Notes: generated by a model from the letters alone, not told the origin. A DNA stretch of 6,842 nucleotides from an uncultured Oligoflexia bacterium (GCA_950060715.1 CATLVA010000078.1:1-6842); one strand, 5' to 3'; numbered from the stretch's first letter, positions 1 to 6,182 are shown. A program made the numbers and translations.

Positions 1-883
1 CCTTAGTAAAGATAGGCGCATCTGGGTCAGTGTTAATCGCAACAATAACCTTAGAAGTTCTCATCCCCGCAAGGTGCTGAATTGCTCCAGAGATACCACA
101 AGCGATATAAAGTGATGGAGAAACTGTTTTACCCGTTTGACCAACTTGCATATCTGGACTTGCGTAACCTGAATCAACAGCTGCTCTTGAGGCACCAACT
201 GTTGCACCAATTACATCTGCACATTCTTTAAGGATTGCGAAGTTCTCAGAGTTCTTCATAGCTCTACCACCAGAGATGATGATATTCGCTTCAGTAAGAT
301 CTACTTTTTCAGATGCAGAAGCAATGATCTCTTTAATCGCTGCTCTGATTTCTCCCGCTTCAACACTCGCATCAGCCGCTTCACCTGCACCAGCAGTTGG
401 AGACTCTGGCATACCAAGTGCGTTTGGTCTGATAGTTGCAAAATGTGGCTTCGGTCCAGAAAGTTCAACTTTAGCTAAACACTTACCTGCAAAAAGAGGT
501 CTTGTTCCGTTGAAAGTATCGCCATCAAATACGAAATTAGTACAATCTGAAGCTAGACCAGCATCAAATTTAGTTGCAAGCCTTGGAAGCATATCTTTTG
601 CAAGAGCAGTTGCTCCAGCTAAAACATAATCATAACTTCCACTTGAGATAAATCCATGAAGGGCGTTTGAGTAACCTTCTGGAGAATACTTATCTAGGTT
701 GTCACCTTTAAGCTTGTGAACTTTACCAGCACCGTACTCTGCTAGTACTTTTACTTGGTCGTCTGCAAGGTCACCGATAACAGCAACTTCAGCAGTTTGG
801 CCGTTTAATTTTCCAAGGATTTCAAGCGTTACTGGCTTTACTTTCCCATTATTTGTTTCTGTAAATACTAATACGTTTGCCAT
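1..883 (-). CDS. etfA: Electron transfer flavoprotein subunit alpha (partial, C-terminus off the left edge)
   Basis: This is the FAD-carrying subunit of the EtfAB heterodimer, which accepts electrons from acyl-CoA dehydrogenases and hands them to membrane ETF:quinone oxidoreductase. Starting at ATG 883-881, 294 full codons are visible, beginning MANVLVFTETNNGKVKP. The N-terminal alpha/beta domain spans about residues 1-175. The C-terminal FAD domain holds SGGRAMKN (204-211), GASRAAVDSGY (230-240), VGQTGK (247-252) and LYIACGISGAIQHLAGM (258-274), followed by VIVAINTDPDAPIF, the ETF-alpha signature. Arg233, Thr250 and His270 match the residues that contact the flavin in human ETF. Family members are about 310-320 residues long, so only about 20-25 residues are missing. 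The ATG lies two bases after the etfB stop, with an AAGG-type ribosome site (894-897) inside the etfB 3' end, so the two subunits are probably translationally coupled. No frameshift is seen. Identification is very secure. Confidence 0.96.
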   Translation of the reverse strand, partial: MANVLVFTETNNGKVKPVTLEILGKLNGQTAEVAVIGDLADDQVKVLAEYGAGKVHKLKGDNLDKYSPEGYSNALHGFISSGSYDYVLAGATALAKDMLPRLATKFDAGLASDCTNFVFDGDTFNGTRPLFAGKCLAKVELSGPKPHFATIRPNALGMPESPTAGAGEAADASVEAGEIRAAIKEIIASASEKVDLTEANIIISGGRAMKNSENFAILKECADVIGATVGASRAAVDSGYASPDMQVGQTGKTVSPSLYIACGISGAIQHLAGMRTSKVIVAINTDPDAPIFTK

Positions 884-885
884 GA

Positions 886-1674
886 TTAAATTACCTTTGC
901 TTCAGTTCTTAATAGACCAACTACTTCAGCAACAACGCTTGCTTGTTGAGCTTCGTCCATTGCATCGAATTTCTTCCCTGGTGGCTTTTCAGGTGGAAGA
1001 GAAAAGTTAGAATAATTAACTCTTCTATCATCAGCAGAAACACCAACATCAGCTAAAGTTAGCTGCTGCATAGGCTTTCTTTTTGCTTTCATGATTCCTG
1101 GTAAAGACGCATATCTTGGAGTGTTGATTCCTTTGTTTGTAGCTAAAACACATGGTGTTTTAAGCTCGTAAACTTCAATCGCCCCACCTTCGATTTCTCT
1201 TTTAACAGTAACGCTATCACCGTTTTGCTCAAACCCAACAATTACTGAAACTGATGGTAGGTTCATCATTTCAGCTAGAATTTGAGGAACTTGTAGACAA
1301 TCGTCATCAATACCTTGTTTACCAGCAAGAATTAGATCAGCTGACTTACCTGATTTCTCAATTGCTCCTTTAAGAGCTTTTGCAATTGAATAAGAATCAA
1401 GATTGTCTTCTGCTTCAACTAAAATTGCTTCGTCTGCACCCATTGCCATTGCAGTTCTTAGAGCTTCAGTGTCTTTTACTCCACCAACTCTAACAACAGT
1501 AACAGTTGCACCAGCATTAGCAGCTTTTACTAAAAGCGCTTGCTCAACAGCAAATTCATCGTAAGGATTCATAATCCATTTGATTGAACTTGTTTCGATA
1601 AAGCTTCCGTCACCGTTAGGTTGAACCTTTGTTTCGGTGTCAGGAACTTGCTTCACACATACAAAAATGTTCAT
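886..1674 (-). CDS. etfB: Electron transfer flavoprotein subunit beta
   Basis: This is the AMP-binding partner of EtfA, 262 residues, full length for a group I (fatty-acid oxidation type) ETF. The opening MNIFVCVKQVPDTE is typical. NPYDEFAVEQAL (36-47) and AGKQGIDDDCLQ (117-128) match the conserved nucleotide-binding segments. PRYASLPGIMKAKRKP (186-201) is the recognition loop; its Leu191 corresponds to human Leu195, which anchors ETF to its partner dehydrogenase. The loop supports pairing with acyl-CoA dehydrogenases rather than with a nitrogen-fixation FixAB or a bifurcating ETF. The ATG is preceded by a strong AAGGAGT ribosome site (1681-1687) about six bases upstream. The gene sits 18 bases after the acyl-CoA dehydrogenase stop and two bases before etfA, so the three are probably one transcript. 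No odd features are seen. Confidence 0.97.
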   Translation of the reverse strand: MNIFVCVKQVPDTETKVQPNGDGSFIETSSIKWIMNPYDEFAVEQALLVKAANAGATVTVVRVGGVKDTEALRTAMAMGADEAILVEAEDNLDSYSIAKALKGAIEKSGKSADLILAGKQGIDDDCLQVPQILAEMMNLPSVSVIVGFEQNGDSVTVKREIEGGAIEVYELKTPCVLATNKGINTPRYASLPGIMKAKRKPMQQLTLADVGVSADDRRVNYSNFSLPPEKPPGKKFDAMDEAQQASVVAEVVGLLRTEAKVI

Positions 1675-1692
1675 TGTGATACTCCTTCAATA

Positions 1693-2829
1693 TTATTTAA
1701 GTACTTCCCTTGAGATAACAAGTCTTTGAATTTGACTTGTCCCCTCGTATATCTGCATCAGTTTGGCATCGCGCATAAGCTTCTCAACAGGATATTCTTT
1801 GGAGTAGCCGTATCCGCCATATATTTGTACCGCATCGGTCGTTATTTGCATACAAGTATCGGCTGCAAATGCTTTGGCACTCGATGCAGCAACGGTGTTT
1901 TGTATACCTTGATCTGCTTGCCACGCGGCTTTTTGAATGAGTAGTCTTGCCGCTTCAATTTTCATTTGCATTTCTGCTAACATAAATTGAATGGCCTGAT
2001 GTTTTGCTAGTGGAACTCCGAATTGAGTTCTCTCTTTAGCATATTGACTCGCAAGATCTAAGGCCCTTTGTGATCCTCCAAGAGCAATAGAAGATACAAG
2101 TGGTCTAGAGTGATCTAGCGTTTTCATAGCTATCTTCCAGCCATCACCAGGATTACCGAGCATATTTTCTTTTGGAACTTTAACGTTTTCAAATTGGATC
2201 GCGCGAGTGTCTGATGTTCGCTGTCCCATTTTGTCTTCTTTATTTCCTATGGTAATTCCTTCTGACTTAGCGTCTACAACTACTGCGCAAATTCCTTTAT
2301 GTTTAAGCGAAGGATCGGTAGTACAGTAAACAGTATAGAGGTCAGCGTATCCTCCATTGGTAATCCACATTTTTTGCCCGTTTAAAATCCAATGATCTCC
2401 ACCGTCTTTTATTGTGGTCTTTATACCTGCAGCATCTGAGCCATTTCCTGGTTCAGTTAAACAAAAAGAAGCCAGTTTTGGTCCTTCGGTAAAAGGTCTT
2501 AGAAATCTTTCTTTCTGTTCGTCAGATCCACCAACTACTATTGGTGTAAGAGCTAGGTCGTTACACATAATTGAAGTGTACATCCCCATACACCCATAAG
2601 ATAATGCTTCACCTATAGTCACAGCATCTAAAAGACCAAATCCATTTCCACCAAATTGAGTAGGAATACAAGTATTAGTAAAGCCTAACTCCCAAGCTTT
2701 CTTAATTTGCTGCTCACAAAAAATTCCTTTTTCATCATATTCAGCTGCATAAGGAATCATTTCATTTTTTGCAAACTTTCTTGCAAGTTCATACATTTCT
2801 TTTTGCTCAGGGCTTAGTGAAAAATCCAT
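1693..2829 (-). CDS. Acyl-CoA dehydrogenase, medium-chain (MCAD) type
   Basis: This FAD enzyme makes the trans-2 double bond in acyl-CoA, the first step of beta-oxidation, and passes electrons to EtfAB encoded just downstream. It has 378 residues, the normal length. The N-terminal helical domain (1-120) begins [20 protein letters not shown]. Signature 1 is [13 protein letters not shown] (123-135). The flavin-contact segment QKMWITNGG is at 152-160 and MGQRTSDTR at 201-209. Signature 2 is [20 protein letters not shown] (335-354). The catalytic base is Glu362 in [12 protein letters not shown]; a Glu at this place is the MCAD/SCAD arrangement, not the isovaleryl or long-chain one. Many stretches, for example [16 protein letters not shown] and [18 protein letters not shown], closely resemble mitochondrial ACADM, so medium-chain substrates are likely but not proven. 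The GAGGA ribosome site (2834-2838) overlaps the folK stop codon, implying coupling to folK. Confidence 0.93.
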   Translation of the reverse strand: MDFSLSPEQKEMYELARKFAKNEMIPYAAEYDEKGIFCEQQIKKAWELGFTNTCIPTQFGGNGFGLLDAVTIGEALSYGCMGMYTSIMCNDLALTPIVVGGSDEQKERFLRPFTEGPKLASFCLTEPGNGSDAAGIKTTIKDGGDHWILNGQKMWITNGGYADLYTVYCTTDPSLKHKGICAVVVDAKSEGITIGNKEDKMGQRTSDTRAIQFENVKVPKENMLGNPGDGWKIAMKTLDHSRPLVSSIALGGSQRALDLASQYAKERTQFGVPLAKHQAIQFMLAEMQMKIEAARLLIQKAAWQADQGIQNTVAASSAKAFAADTCMQITTDAVQIYGGYGYSKEYPVEKLMRDAKLMQIYEGTSQIQRLVISREVLK

Positions 2830-2836
2830 AGTGTCC

Positions 2837-3295
2837 TCAAATTGGTTGGGCAGTATTATTAAATTGTGAAGGTATTTTATAATGATTTGCTAGGATTTTA
2901 CAGTAAGGTAGTTCTTGCAAAGGTAGGACAATGAAACTTCTTTCACTCCATCTGGGATGGGGCACAATAAGATTTTCTAAGTTGATTGATTCAGTTCCCC
3001 AAAAAATAATGTCTATATCTATATTTCGTGGACCACGCTTGATTTCTCTTGTACGTCCAAGACTTGTTTCTATCTCTAGACAAATTTTTATGGCATCTTT
3101 TGGTGCCATTCTTGGAAGCTCAAACTCTAAAACCTGATTATAAAAATCTGGTTGGTTAATGTAGTCGACAGCTTCACTTTTGTAGACTCGACTTTCATGA
3201 ATTAAATTAAATTTTTCTTTAAGAAGATTTTTAGCAGCATTTAAATGCGAAAGTCTGTCACCAATATTAGATCCAGTTGCAATGATTAAACTCAT
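2837..3295 (-). CDS. folK: 6-hydroxymethyl-7,8-dihydropterin pyrophosphokinase (HPPK)
   Basis: This enzyme transfers pyrophosphate from ATP to 6-hydroxymethyl-7,8-dihydropterin, preparing the pterin for condensation with p-aminobenzoate in folate synthesis (cytoplasm). It has 152 residues, a normal length for a single-domain FolK with no fusion to FolB or FolP. Visible motifs are ATGSNIGDR (6-14, pterin/ATP loop), QPDFYNQV (48-55), and LGRTREIKRGPRNIDIDIIF (79-98), holding the Mg-binding pair Asp93/Asp95 and the ATP-contacting Arg90. VPHPRWSERSF (111-121) supplies His113, Arg115 and Arg119. All expected catalytic residues are present. The start overlaps the preceding lipoprotein stop as ATGA (3292-3295) and has only a weak AAGAA-type ribosome site within the Lys codons upstream, so translation is probably coupled. 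It is followed after seven bases by the acyl-CoA dehydrogenase. No other folate gene is in the window. Confidence 0.95.
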   Translation of the reverse strand: MSLIIATGSNIGDRLSHLNAAKNLLKEKFNLIHESRVYKSEAVDYINQPDFYNQVLEFELPRMAPKDAIKICLEIETSLGRTREIKRGPRNIDIDIIFWGTESINLENLIVPHPRWSERSFIVLPLQELPYCKILANHYKIPSQFNNTAQPI

Positions 3296-3471
3296 TTCTT
3301 GTTCTTTTTAATAGGCTCTTTCTTTTTAACTTGTTCTTTTTCTTGCAGCTTATACTTTTTTATATACTGCGACTCTATCGGTTGGAATCTATTTTTCGGT
3401 GGGACGGGTTTAGTTTTTAAGCCGCATCCAAAAAGAACTAAAAAGCTTACAGTAAGGATACTAAAATTCAA
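3292..3471 (-). CDS. Small Lys-rich lipoprotein, LptM-like N-terminus
   Basis: This is a predicted micro-lipoprotein of 59 residues from the TTG at 3471. A hydrophobic segment (NFSILTVSFLVLFG) ends in the lipobox LFGC with lipidated Cys16. The mature start CGLKTKPVPPKN resembles LptM/YifL (CGLKGP followed by prolines), a lipoprotein that assists LptD/LptE in lipopolysaccharide transporter assembly. Beyond that the protein is a Lys/Glu/Gln-rich tail (about 37-59), highly basic and probably disordered. Start choice is uncertain. TTG 3471 overlaps the upstream gene by only 11 bases, gives a 16-residue signal sequence like the other lipoproteins here, and has GGGA seven bases ahead, but it lacks a basic n-region. 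ATG 3498 gives 68 residues with one Arg and one Asp in the n-region. The stop overlaps the folK start. The lipoprotein call is fairly firm; the LptM link is an inference from a few residues. Confidence 0.7.
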   Translation of the reverse strand: MNFSILTVSFLVLFGCGLKTKPVPPKNRFQPIESQYIKKYKLQEKEQVKKKEPIKKNKK

Positions 3472-4471
3472 TGGCAAATCCCGCGCTAAAAATATCATTT
3501 CCAAGATCAGCTTTGAAAAACCAACCAGGAACTAACCGTCTCATAAAACTTACACCGACGATGAGTTGAGTTTTTTCTAAGTCATCTATTACAGCTTCTT
3601 CTAATGCGGCTGTTTCTTCGTCTACGTCATCACTAACAACTCCAGCGTTGGCACTAGATACTATATAGGTTTGGAATCCAGCATACGGAAGTAGGTAAGA
3701 GTAAAGCGGAGCTTTGATCGTATATTTAACCTTTGCACTAAAACTATTAATTACAGTTTGTTCACCTGACCTAGGAAAGCGATTGGTTTCCGCTCTCGCA
3801 TAAGTTCCCTCAACCCAGTAGTTATCTGAAAATTGATAAGCCCAGTTGTAGCTGAATTGGCTGGAAGTTATTGTGTCTCCTGATCCATCAGCGTCGTTTA
3901 CAAAACTAAATTGCGAGTACCCAATAGACACAACATTGTCTGGCTTGATATGCCTTTTATCTGTGTAGAACTGGTCGGCATCGCCTTCAATAATTTCTTT
4001 GTCGTTAAAAAGATCTTCTTCGCTGGTTATTTTTAAGTCATCTTCTTCAACTGTCTTTTTGTCTACTTTTGGTTTAAATAAAACACTATCGTCACCGCGA
4101 ATGATATCGACCTCTGTGCCCTTGGCTAGTTTTTTCCAACGAGAAAGGGAATAGACCTTAATAACTTTTATTCCCGCTCTTCCCTTATGATTTTTTGCTA
4201 CTATCGCACGAGCGACAGGTCCTTTTTCTCTCAGGCTCATCGTGATGAAGTCACCTTTATTGAGCTGCTGATTATTGTTCGTTAAAATAAAAATTTTCCC
4301 AGACCGTGAAATTATATCTATGGCCTCGGTGAACTGTTCAGAAGTGTCACCTACAGAATAACTTGATGTGGCATCATCCAAAAGATTTTGACTGAGTGCG
4401 GCACCACTGTTCAATAAAATAAGTATTGAAACTAAGGCAAGAGATTGATTTTTTAATAACTTACTGATCAT
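3461..4471 (-). CDS. Secreted, probable outer-membrane beta-barrel protein of unknown function
   Basis: I do not recognise a named family. The 336-residue product has a Sec signal peptide: basic MISKLLKNQ, hydrophobic core to about residue 25, and probable cleavage after ALS (27). Residues about 50-127 form a compact beta-rich region with KGDFITMSL (72-80), IVAKNHKGRAGIKVIKVYS (90-108) and LAKGTEVDIIRG (115-126); the pattern of paired Lys-Gly-Asp/Thr turns hints at an SH3-like fold. An acidic linker follows (130-170). From about 178 to the end, alternating short strands (VVSIGYSQFSF, SSQFSYNWAYQF, YWVEGTYARAE, SFSAKVKYTI) separated by acidic loops, plus a terminal Phe (AGFAIEF), fit a small outer-membrane barrel. 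The barrel call is inferred from pattern only. The ATG is the first start after an in-frame TAA, and no clear ribosome site precedes it. It is the first gene of the leftward run. Confidence 0.75.
   Translation of the reverse strand: MISKLLKNQSLALVSILILLNSGAALSQNLLDDATSSYSVGDTSEQFTEAIDIISRSGKIFILTNNNQQLNKGDFITMSLREKGPVARAIVAKNHKGRAGIKVIKVYSLSRWKKLAKGTEVDIIRGDDSVLFKPKVDKKTVEEDDLKITSEEDLFNDKEIIEGDADQFYTDKRHIKPDNVVSIGYSQFSFVNDADGSGDTITSSQFSYNWAYQFSDNYWVEGTYARAETNRFPRSGEQTVINSFSAKVKYTIKAPLYSYLLPYAGFQTYIVSSANAGVVSDDVDEETAALEEAVIDDLEKTQLIVGVSFMRRLVPGWFFKADLGNDIFSAGFAIEF
3479..3482 (-). promoter_or_regulatory. Weak ribosome site GGGA supporting the TTG start of the small lipoprotein
   Basis: On the minus strand GCGGGA ends seven bases before TTG 3471-3469, within the last codons of the outer-membrane protein gene. 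It is the best-spaced purine run in front of any candidate start of the lipoprotein. The ATG at 3498 has only GGA two bases ahead. The match is short, so this is modest support for the TTG start. Confidence 0.35.
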
Positions 4472-4477
4472 TGAGTT

Positions 4478-4515
4478 ATTTTATATAAGCCGAAACAATC
4501 GGTAAACTAAGTCAA
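4478..4515 (-). promoter_or_regulatory. Possible promoter region for the leftward gene run
   Basis: The minus strand carries TTGACT (4510-4515) and an AT-rich TATAAAAT block (4478-4485) just before the ATG at 4471. The spacing between them is about 24 bases, too long for a standard sigma-70 pair, so they may not work together. If the TATAAAAT block is a real -10, transcription would start within a few bases of the ATG, giving a message with almost no leader. That would fit the absence of a ribosome site here. Low confidence. Confidence 0.25.
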
Positions 4516-4550
4516 TTTTATTGAAGTAAGAAAAAATAGTTTTTTGCCAT

Positions 4551-4577
4551 TTGACTCATTTGCTCAGATTTTATATT
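4551..4577 (+). promoter_or_regulatory. Possible promoter for the deoxynucleoside kinase gene
   Basis: TTGACT (4551-4556, five of six bases of the -35 consensus) is followed after 15 bases by TATATT (4572-4577, five of six of the -10 consensus). The spacer is two bases shorter than ideal. A start near 4584 would leave a leader of about 25 bases containing the GGGGGAA ribosome site. It lies in the 138-base divergent intergenic region and points toward the kinase. Confidence 0.4.
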
Positions 4578-4599
4578 CCTGATAGCCACACAAGATATT

Positions 4600-4606
4600 G
4601 GGGGAA
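4600..4606 (+). promoter_or_regulatory. Ribosome binding site GGGGGAA, fixes the kinase start at ATG 4610
   Basis: A GGGGGAA purine run ends three bases before ATG 4610. A TTG at 4598 is in frame and would extend the protein by four residues, but that start would place this run inside the coding region, so the ATG is preferred. Confidence 0.6.
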
Positions 4607-4609
4607 TTG

Positions 4610-5284
4610 ATGAGTTTAGAGGCCTATAGTCAGCTATCTAGTGGTTCAAATAAAATGTTTGTTGTTGTTGCAGGAAATATTGGAAGTGGGAAGACTACAC
4701 TAACGAAAAAACTTTCTGAAAGACTAGGTTGGAAACCGCACTTTGAATCCGTTCAAGACAACCCTTACTTGGCAGACTTCTATGACAATATGTCTCGCTG
4801 GAGTTTTCCTCTTCAAGTTTATTTTTTAAATCATCGCTTCAATACTCATAAGCATATTGAGTTTGGTTCTGGTTCTGCTATTCAAGACAGATCAATTTAT
4901 GAGGATGCAAATATTTTTGCGCGTGCCCTTTTTGAACAAGGTGACCTTGATCAGAGGGACTATGAAACCTATTGTACTCTTTACCACTCAATGATTAATT
5001 ATCTAAATCCACCAACGTTAATGATATTCTTAAGACGTTCAGTTCCAAAACTAGTTGAGCGTATCAAGCTTCGTGGTCGTGATTATGAACAAGCAATCCC
5101 TATCGACTACCTGACTCGTTTAAACGGATACTACAATGAATGGTACGAAAATTACGATCAAGGTAAGTCTTTAATCGTTGACACAGACGATTTAGACTTC
5201 TTAGAGAATGAAGAACATTTTGATCGATTAGTTAAAAAAATACATGACTCAATTGATCAACAGGAAATGTTTTTCTACTACTAA
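4610..5284 (+). CDS. Deoxynucleoside kinase (dNK / dGK-dCK family)
   Basis: This cytoplasmic enzyme phosphorylates salvaged deoxynucleosides to their 5'-monophosphates using a nucleoside triphosphate. The 224-residue product has the usual family length. Visible elements are the P-loop GNIGSGKTT (22-30), ESVQDNPYLADFY (46-58) with the proposed base Glu46, WSFPLQVYFLNHRF (64-77) lining the substrate pocket, the QDRSIYEDANIFA block (92-104) carrying the Asp-Arg-Ser motif, and the Arg-rich lid IKLRGRDYEQ (152-161). LIVDTDDLDF (188-197) matches the conserved strand near the C-terminus. It resembles bacterial dGK/dAK enzymes such as Bacillus Dgk/Dck more than viral thymidine kinase, but base specificity cannot be read from the sequence. 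It is probably transcribed on its own or together with the following lipoprotein gene 84 bases downstream. In a predatory bacterium, salvage of prey deoxynucleosides would be a plausible role (inference). Confidence 0.92.
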   Translation: MSLEAYSQLSSGSNKMFVVVAGNIGSGKTTLTKKLSERLGWKPHFESVQDNPYLADFYDNMSRWSFPLQVYFLNHRFNTHKHIEFGSGSAIQDRSIYEDANIFARALFEQGDLDQRDYETYCTLYHSMINYLNPPTLMIFLRRSVPKLVERIKLRGRDYEQAIPIDYLTRLNGYYNEWYENYDQGKSLIVDTDDLDFLENEEHFDRLVKKIHDSIDQQEMFFYY

Positions 5285-5330
5285 AAAACTTTTATAGGAA
5301 AATTTTCCCTTACCGATAAGCTCTTTGTAT

Positions 5331-5350
5331 TTAGGTTATAATAATCCTAA
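5331..5350. repeat. Inverted repeat TTAGG-N10-CCTAA around a -10 box
   Basis: Five-base arms TTAGG (5331-5335) and CCTAA (5346-5350) are separated by ten bases that contain a perfect TATAAT. The placement over the presumed promoter of the LysM lipoprotein gene makes an operator possible. The arms are short in an AT-rich background, so chance is a real alternative. Confidence 0.3.
5337..5342 (+). promoter_or_regulatory. Consensus -10 box for the LysM lipoprotein gene
   Basis: TATAAT matches the sigma-70 -10 consensus fully and lies 27 bases ahead of the ATG at 5369. The expected start would be near 5349, leaving a short leader with the GAGGAG ribosome site (5356-5361). No good -35 hexamer is found at 16-18 bases upstream, so the promoter may be weak or activator-dependent. 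Confidence 0.45.
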
Positions 5351-5368
5351 CTTACGAGGAGTTATGCT

Positions 5369-6130
5369 ATGAAGTTTTTATTATCACTATTTTTAATTAT
5401 GAGCTTAGTCGCTTGTTCTGGTGGGAAGTCACTTGAAGAAGTTGCAGACGGAGCGGGAATTGATGTTCCTGAGCAAGACGAATTCGAAGAAGATTTCAAA
5501 GAAGAAGCAGGTGATGAGCTTGCGGATACAGTTTCGGATCAAGTAGAAGATGCGTTTGGTGGAGATGATTTCTCTGATGATTTTTCTGATGATTTCAGTG
5601 ATAACTCTACAGCATCTAATGATGATTTTGGAATGACAGAGCCGGCAGCTGCAGCAAGCACTGAGATGGTTTCTGACTTTTCTGACGGTGGAACTGGTAT
5701 GGAGGCTACATCAATGGGTACTTCATCTTTTGCAGCCGCAGACGGGTCAGGTACTTATACAGTTCAAAATGGTGAAACACTTATGATAGTTGCTTTTAAG
5801 ATTTATGGTGACTACAGCAAGTGGAGAGACCTAGCGAGAATGAATTCAGGAAAGCTTGGTTCTAGGTATACAGTTTCAGCTGGGACGGTATTAAGCTATA
5901 ATCCACCGGCACAACCTTTTCAGTGGAGTCCAACAGGTAACCCGTACTTAATCAAGACTGGGGATACTTTAGGAACTATTTCTACTGATACATATGGAAC
6001 AACTAAGCACTGGAGAGCTATTTGGAAGAATAACACTCCGCTAATTAAAGACCCAAATAAGATTTTCGCAGGGTTTACAATTTATACTCCAATTCTAGAT
6101 TCTAGAGGAGTAGCAAACGAAAGCTTCTAA
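5369..6130 (+). CDS. Lipoprotein with acidic linker and two LysM domains
   Basis: This is a predicted cell-envelope lipoprotein that binds peptidoglycan; no catalytic domain is visible. The 253 residues start with the signal MKFLLSLFLIMSLVAC, with lipidated Cys16 and Ser at +2, compatible with outer-membrane sorting. Residues about 30-90 are strongly acidic and hold a DDFS tandem repeat (66-78). A Ser/Ala/Gly-rich spacer follows (92-127). LysM 1 spans about 129-178 (YTVQNGETLMIVAFKIYGD, then KWRDLARMN and a closing GTVLSYNPP). LysM 2 spans about 192-241 (YLIKTGDTLGTISTDTYG, then HWRAIWKNN and GFTIYTP). Both match the LysM pattern well, with the Trp-Arg insert common in envelope LysM proteins. 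The ATG at 5369 has CGAGGAG (5355-5361) seven bases upstream. The gene ends in a strong terminator. A structural tether between outer membrane and wall is the likeliest role; partners are unknown. Confidence 0.9.
   Translation: MKFLLSLFLIMSLVACSGGKSLEEVADGAGIDVPEQDEFEEDFKEEAGDELADTVSDQVEDAFGGDDFSDDFSDDFSDNSTASNDDFGMTEPAAAASTEMVSDFSDGGTGMEATSMGTSSFAAADGSGTYTVQNGETLMIVAFKIYGDYSKWRDLARMNSGKLGSRYTVSAGTVLSYNPPAQPFQWSPTGNPYLIKTGDTLGTISTDTYGTTKHWRAIWKNNTPLIKDPNKIFAGFTIYTPILDSRGVANESF
5564..5602 (+). repeat. Three-copy 12-base tandem repeat encoding Asp-Asp-Phe-Ser
   Basis: Three in-frame copies of GAT-GAT-TTY-Ser (TCT, TCT, AGT) are followed by a further GAT within the LysM lipoprotein. Copies differ at third positions and in the last Ser codon, so the array is not freshly expanded. 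Looser echoes (DDFG at 85-88, SDFSDG at 102-107) follow. It extends the acidic linker. Confidence 0.85.
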
Positions 6131-6147
6131 ACTTTAAGTGATAATAG

Positions 6148-6153
6148 TATAAT
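6148..6153 (+). promoter_or_regulatory. Possible -10 box ahead of the terminator, reading into the M48-like gene
   Basis: A perfect TATAAT lies between the LysM stop codon and the terminator hairpin. Transcription would start near 6160, inside the left arm of the hairpin, so the resulting RNA could not form the full terminator and could reach the next gene. The -35 position (about 6125-6130, TTCTAA) is poor. Suggestive only. Confidence 0.3.
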
Positions 6154-6155
6154 AG

Positions 6156-6182
6156 AGGCAGGTCAGAGACCTGCCTTTTTTT
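6156..6182 (+). terminator. Intrinsic terminator after the LysM lipoprotein gene
   Basis: A perfect nine-base stem AGGCAGGTC (6156-6164) / GACCTGCCT (6168-6176) with loop AGA is followed by T's through 6182 (a seven-T run, 6176-6182). It lies 25 bases after the LysM stop codon. On the other strand no T-run follows, so it works rightward only. The T-run directly abuts the next ATG at 6183. Confidence 0.9.

Noticed and set aside
276..629. Open frame of 117 codons on the plus strand
   Set aside because: It lies fully antisense to the conserved etfA coding sequence, has an Ala/Ser-rich composition produced by the complement of etfA codons, and shows no recognisable motif.
1726..1944. Open frame on the plus strand within the acyl-CoA dehydrogenase gene
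   Set aside because: Antisense shadow of a firmly identified gene; no ribosome site or family resemblance.
2414..2599. Open frame on the plus strand within the acyl-CoA dehydrogenase gene
   Set aside because: Antisense shadow of the conserved signature 1 region; no independent support.
2931..3137. Open frame on the plus strand within folK
   Set aside because: Covers the complement of the conserved folK metal-binding region; no ribosome site.
3299..3535. Phe/Ser-rich open frame on the plus strand with apparent hydrophobic stretch
   Set aside because: The Phe/Leu-rich look is the complement of the Lys-rich tail of the small lipoprotein; no ribosome site, and it runs across two genes on the other strand.
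4490..4502. Inverted repeat CCGA-N5-TCGG in the divergent intergenic region
   Set aside because: Only four-base arms, not extended by flanking bases; too short to call an operator.
5297..5308. Perfect palindrome GGAAAATTTTCC after the kinase gene, as a possible terminator
   Set aside because: The centre is A/T only, the stem would have two G-C pairs with a tiny loop, and no T-run follows. It is more likely chance in AT-rich sequence, so the kinase and LysM genes may share some transcript.
5364..5372. Two-codon upstream frame ATG-CTA-TGA overlapping the LysM start
   Set aside because: The ribosome site is only two bases from this ATG, and the ATG at 5369 is better spaced; the short frame is probably incidental.
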